Source: Negativicutes bacterium (GTDB lineage Bacteria; Bacillota; Negativicutes; Anaeromusales; Anaeromusaceae). Taken from it: a stretch of 64,000 nt of DNA. The notes below the pieces were generated by a model, which saw only the letters and a program-made list of their open reading frames with translations, did no database searches and was not told the DNA's origin. The stretch's first letter is position 1. Every line of letters starts with the position of its first letter. This document shows positions 33,676 to 43,775 of this stretch, in pieces. The DNA lies in assembly GCA_009929485.1 (NCBI GenBank), contig SAAJ01000011.1, positions 19,162 through 83,161 of the forward strand, in the 5' to 3' direction. The translations under genes were made by a program, and so were the position numbers.

Positions 33676-35079
33676 TTACTTGCGCTTGTTTTGCAGGTAC
33701 TCATCCATAGCGGCGGCGGCTTTTTTACCAGCCCCCATAGCCAAGATGACGGTCGCTGCACCGGTAACAACGTCGCCGCCGGCAAAAACGCCTTCGCGGC
33801 TGGTAGCGCCGGTTTCCGCGTCAGCTACAATGTTGCCGCGGCGGTTGACGTCAAGTCCTTTAGTCGTCTGCTGCACCAGCGGATTGGGTCCTTGGCCAAT
33901 GGCCATGATCACCGTATCCACATCCAGCTCAAACTCCGAGCCAGGCACCGCTTCCGGGCGTCTGCGTCCTGATGCGTCCGGCTCGCCCAAGGTCATGCGG
34001 ATGCAGCGCAATTGCCGTACCCAGCCGTCTTCTCCCAGAATCTCCACCGGATTGTTAAGAAGCTGAAAATCAATGCCTTCTTCTTTGGCATGATGCACTT
34101 CCTCCAACCGCGCCGGCAGTTCCGCTTCGGAACGGCGATAGACGATATAGACCTTCTCCGCCCCCAGACGCAGAGCCGTACGGGCGGCGTCCATGGCCAC
34201 ATTGCCGCCGCCGACAACGGCGACGCGACGTCCCACATGAATGGGCGTGGCGCATTCAGGAAAACGGTAAGCTTTCATCAAATTGCAGCGGGTCAAAAAC
34301 TCGTTAGCCGAATAAACGCCATTATACTGTTCGCCAGGAATCCCCATAAAATGGGGCAGTCCTGCGCCAGTAGCGATGAACACAGCCTCAAAGCCCTCTT
34401 CTTCCAGCAGCTCGTCAATGGTGTAGGTCTGGCCGATAACAACGTTGACTTCAATATCTACGCCCAGTTTCCGCAACGCGTCAATCTCCGCCTGGACCAC
34501 TTCGTCTTTAGGCAGACGAAACTCGGGAATGCCATACACTAAAACGCCCCCGGGACGATGCAAGGCTTCAAATACCGTCACCTGGTAACCGCGCTTGGCC
34601 ATTTCGCCAGCCGCCGTCAAGCCCGCCGGTCCCGAGCCAATTACCGCCACTTTCTGAGCGTCGGCCGCAGCTAGAACCGCCTCTTCTTGCGGCGCAGCCT
34701 GGTTGCGCGCTGTATCGGCAGTATAGCGCTCCAAACGGCCAATACCGACAGCCTCGCCTTTTTTCGCCAGGACGCAATACTTTTCGCACTGTTCTTCCTG
34801 CGGACAGACGCGACCGCAAACAGCAGGCAAACCGTTGTAGTCTTTCAGCACTTCTCTGGCGCCTGCAACATCGCCAGTTTTCAGCTTGCCGATAAAGCCG
34901 GGAATATCGACACCTACCGGACAGCCTTGACGACAAGGAGCGGTTTTGCACTGTAAACAGCGCGCTGCTTCGGTTAAGGCCTGTTCGTCAGAATACCCCA
35001 ACGTCACTTCTTTAAAATTGCGACCACGCTCTATGGCGTCTTGTTCCGGCATAGGCGTTTTTTTCAGCGAGAGTGACAT
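33676..35079 (-). CDS. nfnB: NfnB: NADPH-binding large subunit of NADH-dependent ferredoxin:NADP oxidoreductase
   Basis: A 467-residue GltD-like protein. N-terminal Fe-S ligands lie in CLQCKTAPCRQGCPVGVD and CGRVCPQEEQCEKYC, the first FAD motif is VIGSGPAGLTAAGEMAKRG, and the NADPH motif is VVGGGNVAMDAART. GLDVNRRGNIVADAETGATS is near the C-terminus. With NfnA it bifurcates electrons between NADPH and the NAD/ferredoxin couple. No glutamate synthase large subunit is nearby, and the NfnA gene overlaps its start by about 16 bases, so Nfn is preferred over GltD. An alternative ATG lies six bases earlier. Confidence 0.92.
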   Translation of the reverse strand: MSLSLKKTPMPEQDAIERGRNFKEVTLGYSDEQALTEAARCLQCKTAPCRQGCPVGVDIPGFIGKLKTGDVAGAREVLKDYNGLPAVCGRVCPQEEQCEKYCVLAKKGEAVGIGRLERYTADTARNQAAPQEEAVLAAADAQKVAVIGSGPAGLTAAGEMAKRGYQVTVFEALHRPGGVLVYGIPEFRLPKDEVVQAEIDALRKLGVDIEVNVVIGQTYTIDELLEEEGFEAVFIATGAGLPHFMGIPGEQYNGVYSANEFLTRCNLMKAYRFPECATPIHVGRRVAVVGGGNVAMDAARTALRLGAEKVYIVYRRSEAELPARLEEVHHAKEEGIDFQLLNNPVEILGEDGWVRQLRCIRMTLGEPDASGRRRPEAVPGSEFELDVDTVIMAIGQGPNPLVQQTTKGLDVNRRGNIVADAETGATSREGVFAGGDVVTGAATVILAMGAGKKAAAAMDEYLQNKRK

Positions 35080-35930
35080 TGGCATTGCCCTCCTTCATGA
35101 TGGCCGTGACCGCCGCAGCTGTGTTCTGTATGGCGAGCTTCCTGGCTCTTATACATGCGTTGCCTTGACATCAGCGCATCAAAATCAACCTTATGGGCGT
35201 CAAATTCCGGTCCGTCCACACAGGCAAATTTAACTTCGTCCCCTAGGGAAACACGGCAGCCGCCGCACATGCCGGTGCCGTCGACCATGACCGGGTTCAA
35301 GCTGACAACCGTCGGCACGCCAAAAGGACGCGTCGTTTCGGCTACGCTTTTCATCATAATGACCGGACCAATAGCCATGACCAAATCAATTTTCTTGCCC
35401 GATTCTAAGAGACGCTGTAAGGGGCCGGTTACGCGGCCGACTTCGCCGTAAGAGCCGTCATCAGTAGTAACCACTAGTTCATCACTGACAGCGGCCATTT
35501 CTTTTTCATAAATCAAAAGGTCCTTGTTGCGAGCGCCGATGATGGAAATCACTTCATTGCCGACTTCCTTCATGCCTCTGGCAATGGGATACACAGGCGC
35601 TACGCCGATACCGCCGCCTACGCAAATGACGGTACCCAGCTTTTCAATGTGTGTTTTTTGTCCCAGCGGACCCACTAAATCATGCAGGCTTTGGCCCTGT
35701 TCCAACTGCCCCATTAGACGGGTGCTGGCGCCCACTTCCTGAAAAATCAGCACAATCGTGCCGGCTTCGCGGTTAAAATCGGCAATCGTCAGAGGAATAC
35801 GTTCCCCTTCTTCATCCACGCGGACAATGACAAATTGCCCCGGCTGCGCTTTTTTAGCAATGCGCGGCGCCGCAACTTCAAAGAGCTTGACGTCAGCGGA
35901 CAAGCTTTCTTTACGTACAATCTGGTACAT
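35064..35930 (-). CDS. nfnA: NfnA: NAD-binding [2Fe-2S] small subunit of NADH-dependent ferredoxin:NADP oxidoreductase
   Basis: A 288-residue ferredoxin-NADP reductase family protein (also annotated as sulfide dehydrogenase beta chain or PyrK-like). It has the FAD-binding region RIPLTIADFNREAG, CVGGGIGVAPVYPIARG for nucleotide binding, and the [2Fe-2S] Cys pattern MCGGCRVSLGDEVKFACVDG. The tail is a His/Cys-rich stretch (HSCGGHGHHEGGQCQCHSR) that may bind metal and is not needed for the fold. It lies 19 bases after fhs. The pair supplies NADPH for biosynthesis or balances ferredoxin. Confidence 0.92.
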   Translation of the reverse strand: MYQIVRKESLSADVKLFEVAAPRIAKKAQPGQFVIVRVDEEGERIPLTIADFNREAGTIVLIFQEVGASTRLMGQLEQGQSLHDLVGPLGQKTHIEKLGTVICVGGGIGVAPVYPIARGMKEVGNEVISIIGARNKDLLIYEKEMAAVSDELVVTTDDGSYGEVGRVTGPLQRLLESGKKIDLVMAIGPVIMMKSVAETTRPFGVPTVVSLNPVMVDGTGMCGGCRVSLGDEVKFACVDGPEFDAHKVDFDALMSRQRMYKSQEARHTEHSCGGHGHHEGGQCQCHSR

Positions 35931-35949
35931 GCTTTTCCTCCTCCAGTTT

Positions 35950-37617
35950 TTAGAACAAACCGCTGATGCGGCCTTGCACATCGATATCCATGCGTTCCGC
36001 CGCCGGACGTTTAGGCAGCCCCGGCATCGTCATGATGTCGCCGGTAAGGGCTACCAAAAAGCCGGCCCCTGCGGCCACACGCACTTCACGGACGGTGATG
36101 GTAAAACCTTCCGGCCTTCCCAGCTTGCGCATGTCATCAGACAAGGAGTACTGTGTCTTCGCCATGCAAATAGGCGTCTTGTCATAGCCCAAAGCATTCA
36201 GCTCGGCAATGGCCTTATCCGCAGCTGCTGTATAATTCACATCCGCCGCGCCGTAGATTTCCTTAGCAATGGCTGCAATTTTTTCCTTGATCGGCTGCGC
36301 TGCATTATAGAGCAGCTTGAAGTCGCTAGGCTGTTCGCAGGCCGCCAGCACTTTCTTAGCCAGTTCTTCGCCGCCTGCGCCGCCTTTGGCCCAAACCTCA
36401 GACAAGGCCACTTCGGCGCCCAGCTTCTTGCAGCACTCTTCCACTCGGGCCAATTCCGCCGGAGTATCCGTCGGGAACGCGTTAATGGCGACCACTGTCG
36501 GTAAGCCGTATTTTTTCATGTTTTCAATATGCTTGGTCAAGTTGGCCATACCGGCTTCCAATGCCGCCAGGTTTTCTTGGCCCAGCTCCTCTTTGGCCAC
36601 GCCGCCATGCATTTTAAGCGCTCGCACGGTCGCGACAATGACTGTCGCCCTCGGCCGCAGGCCGGCAAAACGGCACTTGATATCCAAAAACTTTTCAGCG
36701 CCCAAGTCAGCGCCAAAGCCTGCTTCGGTTACCACTACATCCGCCAGTTTCAGCGCATACTTCGTCGCCATCACGCTATTGCAGCCATGGGCGATATTGG
36801 CAAACGGTCCGCCATGTACAAAGGCCGGCGTATGCTCCAGCGTCTGGACCATGTTGGGTTTAATGGCGTCTTTGAACAACAAAGTCAGCGCGCCAGTCAC
36901 ATTGAGCTGCGCCGCTGTCACCGGCTTATTATCATACGTATAGCCCACAATAATCCGGCCAATGCGCGCCTTCATGTCCTCAAGATCGCTGGCCAGGCAT
37001 AAAATAGCCATCATCTCCGAAGCCACGGTAATATCAAAACCGCTTTCGCGCGGCACGCCGTGCACCTTGCCCCCAAGACCGCAGATCACGCTGCGCAGCG
37101 CCCTGTCATTTAGATCCAATACACGCCGCCAAGTAATGCGCCGCGGGTCTATATTCAGCTCATTCCCCTGATGAATATGGTTGTCAAGGACAGCCGCCAA
37201 CAGGTTATGCGCCGAAGTAATGGCGTGAAAATCGCCGGTAAAATGCAGATTGATGTCTTCCATCGGCACGACTTGGGCGTAACCGCCTCCAGCTGCGCCG
37301 CCTTTGATGCCAAAGCAAGGCCCCAGCGACGGCTCGCGCAAGGCAATGGCCACCTTATGGCCTAAGCGCCGCAGCGCATCTCCCAACCCGACGGTTGTCG
37401 TGGTTTTCCCTTCCCCAGCCGGAGTCGGATTGATAGCAGTCACCAAAACCAACTTGCCATCAGGACGATTCTGCACCGCCTCCCAGGCTTCTCTGGACAA
37501 TTTCGCTTTATAACGTCCGTACAACTCCAGCCCTTCTTCGGGAATCCCCAGATGCTGCGCTACTTCTGCGATAGGTTTCATAACTGCCTCTTGGGCAATT
37601 TCCACATCACTCTTCAC
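35950..37617 (-). CDS. fhs: Formate-tetrahydrofolate ligase
   Basis: A 555-residue enzyme with the P-loop [57 protein letters not shown] and the C-terminal [15 protein letters not shown], all typical of Fhs. It activates formate to 10-formyl-THF using ATP. The GTG start is supported by GGAGG eight bases upstream. folD (upstream) and nfnA/nfnB (downstream) form one transcript with it, giving a C1 module that could serve purine synthesis or a methyl branch; no other Wood-Ljungdahl gene is present. Confidence 0.96.
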   Translation of the reverse strand: MKSDVEIAQEAVMKPIAEVAQHLGIPEEGLELYGRYKAKLSREAWEAVQNRPDGKLVLVTAINPTPAGEGKTTTTVGLGDALRRLGHKVAIALREPSLGPCFGIKGGAAGGGYAQVVPMEDINLHFTGDFHAITSAHNLLAAVLDNHIHQGNELNIDPRRITWRRVLDLNDRALRSVICGLGGKVHGVPRESGFDITVASEMMAILCLASDLEDMKARIGRIIVGYTYDNKPVTAAQLNVTGALTLLFKDAIKPNMVQTLEHTPAFVHGGPFANIAHGCNSVMATKYALKLADVVVTEAGFGADLGAEKFLDIKCRFAGLRPRATVIVATVRALKMHGGVAKEELGQENLAALEAGMANLTKHIENMKKYGLPTVVAINAFPTDTPAELARVEECCKKLGAEVALSEVWAKGGAGGEELAKKVLAACEQPSDFKLLYNAAQPIKEKIAAIAKEIYGAADVNYTAAADKAIAELNALGYDKTPICMAKTQYSLSDDMRKLGRPEGFTITVREVRVAAGAGFLVALTGDIMTMPGLPKRPAAERMDIDVQGRISGLF

Positions 37618-37644
37618 TGCAATACCCTCCTCCAAAATTCCTTC

Positions 37645-38505
37645 TTACCGTACCGCCAGCTGTGCCGCCTTCACCGTATTGGCCAGCAGCATGGCAATGG
37701 TCAATAGCCCTACGCCTCCAGGCACAGGCGTAATCGCCCCAGCTACATGCTGCACCTGTTCAAAGTCAACATCGCCCGCCAGTTTGCCGTTGGGCAGACG
37801 GTTAATGCCTACGTCAATCACTACAGCGCCTTCTTTCACCATATCTGCCGTAACAAAATGCGCTTTCCCCACAGCCGCCACCAAAATGTCCGCCTGACGG
37901 GCCATAGCCGCCAAATCCTTGGTTCGAGAATGGCAGATAGTTACCGTAGCGTCCCGGGCCAGCAGCAATTGCGCCATCGGTTTGCCTACAATGTTACTGC
38001 GGCCAATGACTACGGCATGCTTACCTTTGATTTCCAGTCCCGCCATCTCCAGCATTTTAACGCAGCCTGCAGGCGTACAAGGAACCAAATGCTCGTCCCC
38101 CACCGCTAAACGTCCCGCATTGAGAGGGTGAAAGCCATCCACATCCTTGGCTGGATCGATAGCCAGCAGCACTTCCTGCTCCACCGTCCGCAGAGCCTTG
38201 GGCAAGGGCAGCTGCACCAAAATACCGTGCACCGCCCGGTCTTGATTTAAACCTGCGATCACGGTTAGCAGCTCTTCCTTGCTCGCCGTTTCCGGCAAGC
38301 GGACAATATCCGAACGAATACCAAGCTCCAAACAGGCTTTGTGCTTGTTGTTCACATATACCTGCGAGGCTGCGTCCTCGCCGACCAGCACCACTGTCAG
38401 CCCGGGAACCACACCGGTCTTTTCCAGCAACGCCCCTGCGTCCCGCCGCACTTCTTCTTTAATCTGCAGAGCAAATTCTTTCCCCGACAAAATACGAGCG
38501 CTCAT
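37645..38505 (-). CDS. folD: Methylenetetrahydrofolate dehydrogenase/methenyltetrahydrofolate cyclohydrolase
   Basis: A 286-residue FolD. The N-terminal [14 protein letters not shown] carries the catalytic Lys/Tyr pair, ILVQLPLPK and [14 protein letters not shown] are substrate-loop motifs, [18 protein letters not shown] is the NADP site, and [19 protein letters not shown] is the C-terminal signature. It interconverts methylene-, methenyl- and formyl-THF, the steps next to Fhs. The ATG has AAAAGGAGG upstream. It lies 16 bases after the prenyltransferase gene. Confidence 0.96.
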   Translation of the reverse strand: MSARILSGKEFALQIKEEVRRDAGALLEKTGVVPGLTVVLVGEDAASQVYVNNKHKACLELGIRSDIVRLPETASKEELLTVIAGLNQDRAVHGILVQLPLPKALRTVEQEVLLAIDPAKDVDGFHPLNAGRLAVGDEHLVPCTPAGCVKMLEMAGLEIKGKHAVVIGRSNIVGKPMAQLLLARDATVTICHSRTKDLAAMARQADILVAAVGKAHFVTADMVKEGAVVIDVGINRLPNGKLAGDVDFEQVQHVAGAITPVPGGVGLLTIAMLLANTVKAAQLAVR

Positions 38506-38521
38506 GGACAAGCCTCCTTTT

Positions 38522-39370
38522 CTATACGTAAAGACTTACAAGCGTAAAAACAAATACTAAAATACTCACTAACCCGTTGCGCATAAAATACGCTTGAGTC
38601 ACCCTGCTCAAATCATCAGGCTCCACCAATCGATGCTGATACACTAGCACTGCTGCAGCACAGGCCACTCCTATGTAGTACGGCCAAGCCAAAGAGAACA
38701 GCACGCCAGCAAGAACAAAGCAGAGAATGCTAAAGACATGCATCAGCTTGGCAAAAAACAGCGCCCGCCGCAAGCCAAAGCGCAGCGGCATGGAATGCAG
38801 CCGCTGTCGTCCGTCAAAAAGCACGTCCTGACTGCCATAAATCACGTCAAAGGCGGCAATCCAGATCGCCACTGCCAAACCCAAAATCACGATCGCCGCA
38901 GTTAATTCGCCCTTTACCGCCATCCAAGCGCCGATAGGCGCAATCGAAAGAGCAAGCCCCAACACCAAATGGCAGGTCCAGGAAATCCGCTTCATATAAG
39001 GATACAAAGTAAACGGAATCACCGCTACCGGCGCCAAGGGAATGCAAATCGGGTCCAAATGGCTGGCGGCAAATAAAAACACTGCCAGACTGCCTGCAAT
39101 TAGCAATACCGCTTCCCAAGGTTTCACTGCGCCCGTTACCATCGGCCGAGCCTTAAAGCGCGGATGCAGGCGATCATATTTTAAATCAATTAAATTGTTC
39201 AAAGCCAATGCCGCACTGCGGGCGCCCACCATGGCAACGGTTACCCACAGAAGATCGCTGCCCGCAGGCCAGCCCCCCGAGGCCAGCACCAGCCCCATAT
39301 AGGCGAAAGGCAGCGCAAATACGGAATGCGACAAGGCGATATTATCCATGTGCGCTTTTATCTTACTCAA
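38522..39370 (-). CDS. UbiA-family polyprenyltransferase, probably for menaquinone
   Basis: A 282-residue membrane protein with about eight helices. [20 protein letters not shown] holds the first Asp-rich motif, and [20 protein letters not shown] the second, which bind prenyl diphosphate and Mg. It attaches a polyprenyl tail to an aromatic acid. The upstream overlapping UbiD decarboxylase suggests a futalosine-pathway (MqnP-like) or 4-hydroxybenzoate prenyltransferase. The TTG start overlaps the ubiD stop by eight bases; an ATG lies seven codons later. Confidence 0.88.
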   Translation of the reverse strand: MSKIKAHMDNIALSHSVFALPFAYMGLVLASGGWPAGSDLLWVTVAMVGARSAALALNNLIDLKYDRLHPRFKARPMVTGAVKPWEAVLLIAGSLAVFLFAASHLDPICIPLAPVAVIPFTLYPYMKRISWTCHLVLGLALSIAPIGAWMAVKGELTAAIVILGLAVAIWIAAFDVIYGSQDVLFDGRQRLHSMPLRFGLRRALFFAKLMHVFSILCFVLAGVLFSLAWPYYIGVACAAAVLVYQHRLVEPDDLSRVTQAYFMRNGLVSILVFVFTLVSLYV

Positions 39371-40823
39371 GGTTCAATTCCTTCCATTTCGCATCAACTC
39401 GTTCTTTGACCTCCTGAGACATGACAATCTCATCCGGCCATTCGCGGCTGTAGCCTTCGGACGGCCAGGTCTTCGTGGCGTCAATACCAACCTTAGTGCC
39501 CCAATTAGGCATAGGCGACGAATGGTCCAGCACATCCAGCGGCCCGTCCACCATCACAATGTCACGCCGGGCGTCAATGTTGTTGAACACGCGCCACCAA
39601 ACCTCTTGCTCGTCTTGGACATTGACATGCTCATCCACAACAATCACCATTTTGGTAAACATCATCTGCCCCATACCCCAGACAGCATGCATCACCTTCT
39701 TAGCGTGCTGCGGAAAACTCTTCTTGATGGAAATCATGGCGCAATTGTGAAACACGCCAGCTAAAGGCAGATTGATATCCACAATTTCCGGCATCTGCGA
39801 TTTCAGCACAGGCAGAAAAATTCGCTCCGTCGCTTTCGCCATGTAGCAGTCCTCCATAGGAGGCTTGCCGACGATCGTCGCCGGATAGATAGGGTTCTTT
39901 CTGTGAGTAATGCAGGTAATATGGAATACCGGGTACTCGTCCGCCAGCGAGTAATAGCCGGTATGGTCGCCAAAAGGACCTTCGCGACGCAGTTCGTCCA
40001 GCAGCACATATCCCTCCAGGATAATTTCCGCGTGAGCTGGCACTTCCAAATCTACAGTCTCGCACTTCACCAATTCCACTGCCTTTTTGCGCAAAAAGCC
40101 GGCAAATACCATTTCATCAATATCCTTCGGCAAGGGAGCCGTCGCGCAATAGGTCAGCACCGGATCGGCGCCAATGGCCACGGCCACTTCAATGCGGTCC
40201 TTCCCGAGTTCCTGATGAGCCCGGAAGTTTTCCGCGCCATTCTTATGAATGTGCCAATGCATCCCTGTAGTCTGCCCGTCAAACACCTGCATGCGATACA
40301 TGCCTACATTGCGTTTGCCATTGCGAGGGTTTTTAGTAAAAACCAGCGGCAGCGTAATGAATTTGCCGGCGTCGTCCGGCCAACATTGCAGGATAGGAAA
40401 TGCCTCCAGCGTCGGCGCATCCTTAATAATAACTTCTTTGCACGGACCGGTCTTTACGTACTTAGGAAAGTTGATGGCGCTTTTCGCTTTCGGAATCAGC
40501 TTCAGTAAATCAAGCTTGTTTTGCAAAGAAATATGAGGCAAGCGAAAAATTTCCGCAATATCCTCAGCAATATCGTCGAGTTTCTCCGCTCCCAAAGCCA
40601 GAGCCATACGCTCCATGCTGCCGAAAGCATTCATCAAGACCGGCATGGTATGCCCTTTGACATTTTCAAAAAGCAACGCTACATTTTTCTCCCCGGTCAT
40701 CTTAGAAACGCGGTCGGTAATTTCCGTAATCTCCAAATCACAATCCACTTCGGTCTGAATGCGCTTTAAAAGCCCCCGTTGCTCCAGATCGCGAATAAAT
40801 TCTCTTAAATCGTTATAAGCCAC
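39363..40823 (-). CDS. UbiD-family decarboxylase, probably menaquinone biosynthesis
   Basis: A 486-residue UbiD enzyme. NVGMYRMQVFDGQTTGMHWH, EGPFGDHTGYYSLADEYPVF and the later DINLPLAGVFHNCAMISI are UbiD motifs; the Arg/Glu/Asp catalytic set sits in these. UbiD enzymes need prenylated FMN made by a UbiX protein, which is not encoded here. With the overlapping UbiA gene, decarboxylation of a prenylated naphthoate is likely (MqnL-like). The start is GTG with AGGAG seven bases upstream. It is the first gene of the ubiD-ubiA-folD-fhs-nfnAB run. Confidence 0.88.
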   Translation of the reverse strand: MAYNDLREFIRDLEQRGLLKRIQTEVDCDLEITEITDRVSKMTGEKNVALLFENVKGHTMPVLMNAFGSMERMALALGAEKLDDIAEDIAEIFRLPHISLQNKLDLLKLIPKAKSAINFPKYVKTGPCKEVIIKDAPTLEAFPILQCWPDDAGKFITLPLVFTKNPRNGKRNVGMYRMQVFDGQTTGMHWHIHKNGAENFRAHQELGKDRIEVAVAIGADPVLTYCATAPLPKDIDEMVFAGFLRKKAVELVKCETVDLEVPAHAEIILEGYVLLDELRREGPFGDHTGYYSLADEYPVFHITCITHRKNPIYPATIVGKPPMEDCYMAKATERIFLPVLKSQMPEIVDINLPLAGVFHNCAMISIKKSFPQHAKKVMHAVWGMGQMMFTKMVIVVDEHVNVQDEQEVWWRVFNNIDARRDIVMVDGPLDVLDHSSPMPNWGTKVGIDATKTWPSEGYSREWPDEIVMSQEVKERVDAKWKELNLE

Positions 40824-40839
40824 AAGCAATCTCCTTTCT

Positions 40840-40867
40840 GTATTAAAACCAAATAATTTCTTTTCAA
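40840..40867 (-). promoter_or_regulatory. Possible promoter of the ubiD operon
   Basis: TTGAAA (40862-40867) and TAATAC (40840-40845), spacer 16. The leader would be only about ten bases, so the assignment is tentative. Confidence 0.4.
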
Positions 40868-40932
40868 TATTTTCATGCCTTCGCCACGGACGTCTGCCGC
40901 GATTGCGGCGCAGCCTTCTGCGACGCTAAAAA

Positions 40933-40969
40933 GCAGGGAAGAATGCGTCCGCCGCATGCTCTTCCCTGC
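40933..40969 (-). terminator. Intrinsic terminator of tatAC
   Basis: A GCAGGGAAGA stem with its perfect complement around GCATGCGGCGGACGCAT, followed by TTTTTAGC. It lies just behind the tatC stop. Confidence 0.8.
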
Positions 40970-40986
40970 TGCAATACCTTTTTTTG

Positions 40987-41763
40987 TCAGCGGCGCAGTA
41001 CATAACGCACCACCCACAAACTCGCCTCATAAAGCAGAATAATGGGAATGGCAATCATTGACTGAGTAAATACATCCGGTGTCGGCGAAATAATCGCCCC
41101 CACAATAAAAGAACCTACCAAAACCACTTTGCGTTTAGCCCGTAAAAAAGCAGACGTAATAATGCCCATTTTCGCCAAAACAATTACAAACAGCGGCAGT
41201 TCAAAAACAAAGCCGAAAGGCAGCAGCATCGAAACAAAAAACGACAAATACTGTCCTAACGAAAACATCGGCGTTAGCGTTTCCGTAGCAAAGCCCATAA
41301 AAAACTGCGTAGCCGCCGGCAATACAAGAACATAGGAAAACAAAATGCCTACAAAGAAGAGCAGCACCGAAGAAGGAAGCAGCACCAGCAGCATCTTGCG
41401 TTCCTTCTTCGTCAATGCCGGTACGATAAAGGCCCATACTTGGTATAAGACAACAGGCAACGCCAACAAAAAACCGGCAAATACAGAAACCTTCAAATAA
41501 GCAAAAAAGGCTTCCATCGGATTTAAATAATATAATTTTCCCGCTGGCGCCGTAATCATGGCTACCAATTGTTCTGCATAAAAATAACAGACGCCGGAAC
41601 CAACGCCCACGGCGACCAAGACAATTAAAATTCGCCGGCGCAGTTCTTCCAAATGCCCCACAAGGGACATTTCGTCTTCCTCCATTGGTGTTTCCAGCTC
41701 CGGCTCCGTATTAATTACGGCAGACTGGGATTCCTCTTCACGTTCTTTATCATCTGCGGACAT
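40987..41763 (-). CDS. tatC: Sec-independent protein translocase TatC
   Basis: About 258 residues with six membrane helices. LVGHLEELRRRILIVLVAV is the TatC signature near residue 34, and PMEAFFAYLKVSVFAGFLLA follows. An acidic N-terminal extension of some 30 residues precedes the fold. TatC binds twin-arginine signal peptides and forms the export site for folded, often cofactor-bearing, proteins. The ATG has GAGG six bases upstream and lies eight bases after the tatA stop. Confidence 0.95.
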   Translation of the reverse strand: MSADDKEREEESQSAVINTEPELETPMEEDEMSLVGHLEELRRRILIVLVAVGVGSGVCYFYAEQLVAMITAPAGKLYYLNPMEAFFAYLKVSVFAGFLLALPVVLYQVWAFIVPALTKKERKMLLVLLPSSVLLFFVGILFSYVLVLPAATQFFMGFATETLTPMFSLGQYLSFFVSMLLPFGFVFELPLFVIVLAKMGIITSAFLRAKRKVVLVGSFIVGAIISPTPDVFTQSMIAIPIILLYEASLWVVRYVLRR

Positions 41764-41771
41764 GCGCAACC

Positions 41772-41993
41772 TCACTTTTTCTCCGGTGCCTGTTGTTCCT
41801 TCTCCACGGCTTTCACGTCAATAGTTTTAGACTCTTCCGGTTTTGTCTCTTCTCCTGCCACAGTTGTGGCCTTGCGAAATTCCTGCAAACTCCGCCCTAA
41901 GGCTTTGCCGACATCCGGTAATTTTCCCGGTCCAAAAACCACCAAAGCAATCACCAAAATCAAAACCAGTTCAGGCATGCTAAAGCTGAACAT
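41772..41993 (-). CDS. tatA: Sec-independent protein translocase TatA
   Basis: A 73-residue protein with one N-terminal helix ([16 protein letters not shown]), the [20 protein letters not shown] hinge and amphipathic helix, and a charged tail. TatA oligomers form the transport pore with TatC. The start MFSFSMPEL has AAGAAGG upstream; longer upstream in-frame starts are less likely. It is the first gene of a two-gene tatAC operon without a separate tatB, as in many Firmicutes. Confidence 0.93.
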   Translation of the reverse strand: MFSFSMPELVLILVIALVVFGPGKLPDVGKALGRSLQEFRKATTVAGEETKPEESKTIDVKAVEKEQQAPEKK

Positions 41994-42073
41994 ATTGCCA
42001 CAACCCTTCTTAGCTATCACTTGCATAAATCCATGTATTTCATTATACCGTTCAACTAAAAAAAAGACAACTA

Positions 42074-42107
42074 AGAAGGGCGGCAGGCTTACGCCTGCCG
42101 CCCTTCT
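42074..42107 (-). terminator. Intrinsic terminator of lactate permease 1
   Basis: A perfect 15-bp stem AGAAGGGCGGCAGGC with its complement and a four-base loop; TTAGTTGTCTTTTTTTT follows on the minus strand. Confidence 0.8.
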
Positions 42108-42119
42108 CTCTTCGATTGC

Positions 42120-43775
42120 TTAAGGTAGCATCCAATGCAAACTATACGCCTGCAAGTAGGTCAATACTGCCATAAAGATCAACATCGCAATACTATGTCC
42201 TACTGTAAATCGGAAGATGTCTCCTTCGTGGCCAACCATGCCGGTGGCAGCGGTGGCAACGGAAATACTTTGCGGGGAAATCATTTTGCCGCAAACACCG
42301 CCGGAAGAGTTAGCCGCTACTGTCAAATAAGGATCTACGCCAATTTGCTCGGCAGCGGTACGCTGCATGCTGCCGAAGAGCGCATTCGCCGACGTATCAG
42401 AACCGGTCAGGAATACGCCCAGCCAGCCAAGAATCGGCGAGAAGAAGGGGAAGAGAGTCCCCGTTTTCGTGAAAGCAAGGCCCATTGTGGAACTCATGCC
42501 CGAGAAGTTCATAATATAAGCCAAGCCGAGAATCATGGCAATGGTGCAGATCGGGAAAACTAACTGCTTCGTGGTACGAGCCAAGCAAGCCATCGCGCGT
42601 CCCAAACCATAGTTGGGGATGATCAGCAAGGACAGCAAACCGGAGAAGAAAATAGCCGTACCAGCCGCCGACAGAAGATTCACCGTGTAAATAGCGCCGT
42701 AAGGAGTGTTTTTAGCCACAACTGGCGCCGCTTTGATGACCATGTTGTGCAAGCCCGGCCACTGCAGCGCAAACCAAGGCATTTGCTTATCAATATTCAC
42801 CAAAACTTTTTTCAGGCCGATAAATTTGTCATCCGCCCACAAGAACACCAACAGCGCCAAGATTAGGTAAGGCGCCCAGGCGCGCAGCACTTCGCCAACA
42901 CTGTACTGCAGCTCAACTTTACCTTCACCAGTTTGTTTTTCATCCGGGAATTTCCAAATCGTAGCTGGTTTCCAGATTTTCAGGAAAATCAAAAGACCGA
43001 CAATGGTCACAACTGCCGAAGTAATATCCGGCAGATAAGCATTAACATAGTTAGACGTGAAGAACTGGGTGCCTGCAAAGCAAACGCCAGCTACAACCAA
43101 GGCGGGAAGCACTTCCATAGCCCGTTTCCAGCCAGCCATGGTCACGCACAACCACAAGGGAACCAAAATGGACAAGAACGGCAGCTGACGCCCAACAACC
43201 TGGCTGACATGCATCAGATCCAGATTAGCTACCTGCGCCGCCACAACTACCGGTATACCGATAGCGCCGAAAGCCACCGGAGCCGTATTGGCAATCAAGC
43301 AAATACCGGCTGCATAGATCGGGTTAAAGCCCAAGCCGGTCAGCATGGCCGCCGTAATGGCCACCGGAGTACCAAAGCCAGCAGTGCCTTCAATAAAGGA
43401 ACCAAATGCAAAGGCAATGAATAAGGCCTGTAAACGCCGATCATCAGTAATGGAAGCCAAAGAATTTTTAATAATTTCAAATTCACCGGACTCCACCGTC
43501 ATGTTGTAGACCCAAATAGCGGTGACAACAATCCAAACGATCGGGAAAATACCAAAAGCCGCACCATACAATACCGAATTAATTGCGAAGCCTGCAGGCA
43601 TGCCCCAGGCAAAAATGGCAACAAGTACCGCCGAGGTCAAACCAAACGCGGCTGCCACATGGCCCTTGGCCCTCCGTACACCCAGCATAAAGAGAATGAT
43701 AAATAGAGGAATAGCCGCCACCAAGGCAGAGACAACAATGTTACCAAGTGGATTATATGTCTGAACCCATGTCAT
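42120..43775 (-). CDS. lldP: L-lactate permease, copy 1
   Basis: A 551-residue LctP/LldP-family transporter with about 12-14 membrane helices. Family motifs are GAAFGIFPIVWIVVTAIWVY, GSFIEGTAGFGTPVAITAAM and GSDTSANALFGSMQ, and near the end NSSGGVCGKMISPQSISVAT. It imports or exports lactate with protons. AAAGGAG lies eight bases before the ATG. It is followed by a terminator and preceded by a 560-base AT-rich spacer, so it is probably monocistronic. It closely resembles copy 2 at 44389. Confidence 0.93.
   Translation of the reverse strand: MTWVQTYNPLGNIVVSALVAAIPLFIILFMLGVRRAKGHVAAAFGLTSAVLVAIFAWGMPAGFAINSVLYGAAFGIFPIVWIVVTAIWVYNMTVESGEFEIIKNSLASITDDRRLQALFIAFAFGSFIEGTAGFGTPVAITAAMLTGLGFNPIYAAGICLIANTAPVAFGAIGIPVVVAAQVANLDLMHVSQVVGRQLPFLSILVPLWLCVTMAGWKRAMEVLPALVVAGVCFAGTQFFTSNYVNAYLPDITSAVVTIVGLLIFLKIWKPATIWKFPDEKQTGEGKVELQYSVGEVLRAWAPYLILALLVFLWADDKFIGLKKVLVNIDKQMPWFALQWPGLHNMVIKAAPVVAKNTPYGAIYTVNLLSAAGTAIFFSGLLSLLIIPNYGLGRAMACLARTTKQLVFPICTIAMILGLAYIMNFSGMSSTMGLAFTKTGTLFPFFSPILGWLGVFLTGSDTSANALFGSMQRTAAEQIGVDPYLTVAANSSGGVCGKMISPQSISVATAATGMVGHEGDIFRFTVGHSIAMLIFMAVLTYLQAYSLHWMLP

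Noticed and set aside
33676..35079. Glutamate synthase small subunit (GltD)
   Set aside because: The fold fits, but no large GltB subunit is present and the overlapping partner is an NfnA/sulfide-dehydrogenase-type flavoprotein, so NfnB is the better reading.
40860..40932. A further hairpin repeat like A and B before ubiD
   Set aside because: Some words recur (GACGCTAAAAAGCAGGG) but the apical loop and terminal inverted repeat of the element are missing; the nearby stem is explained as the tatC terminator.
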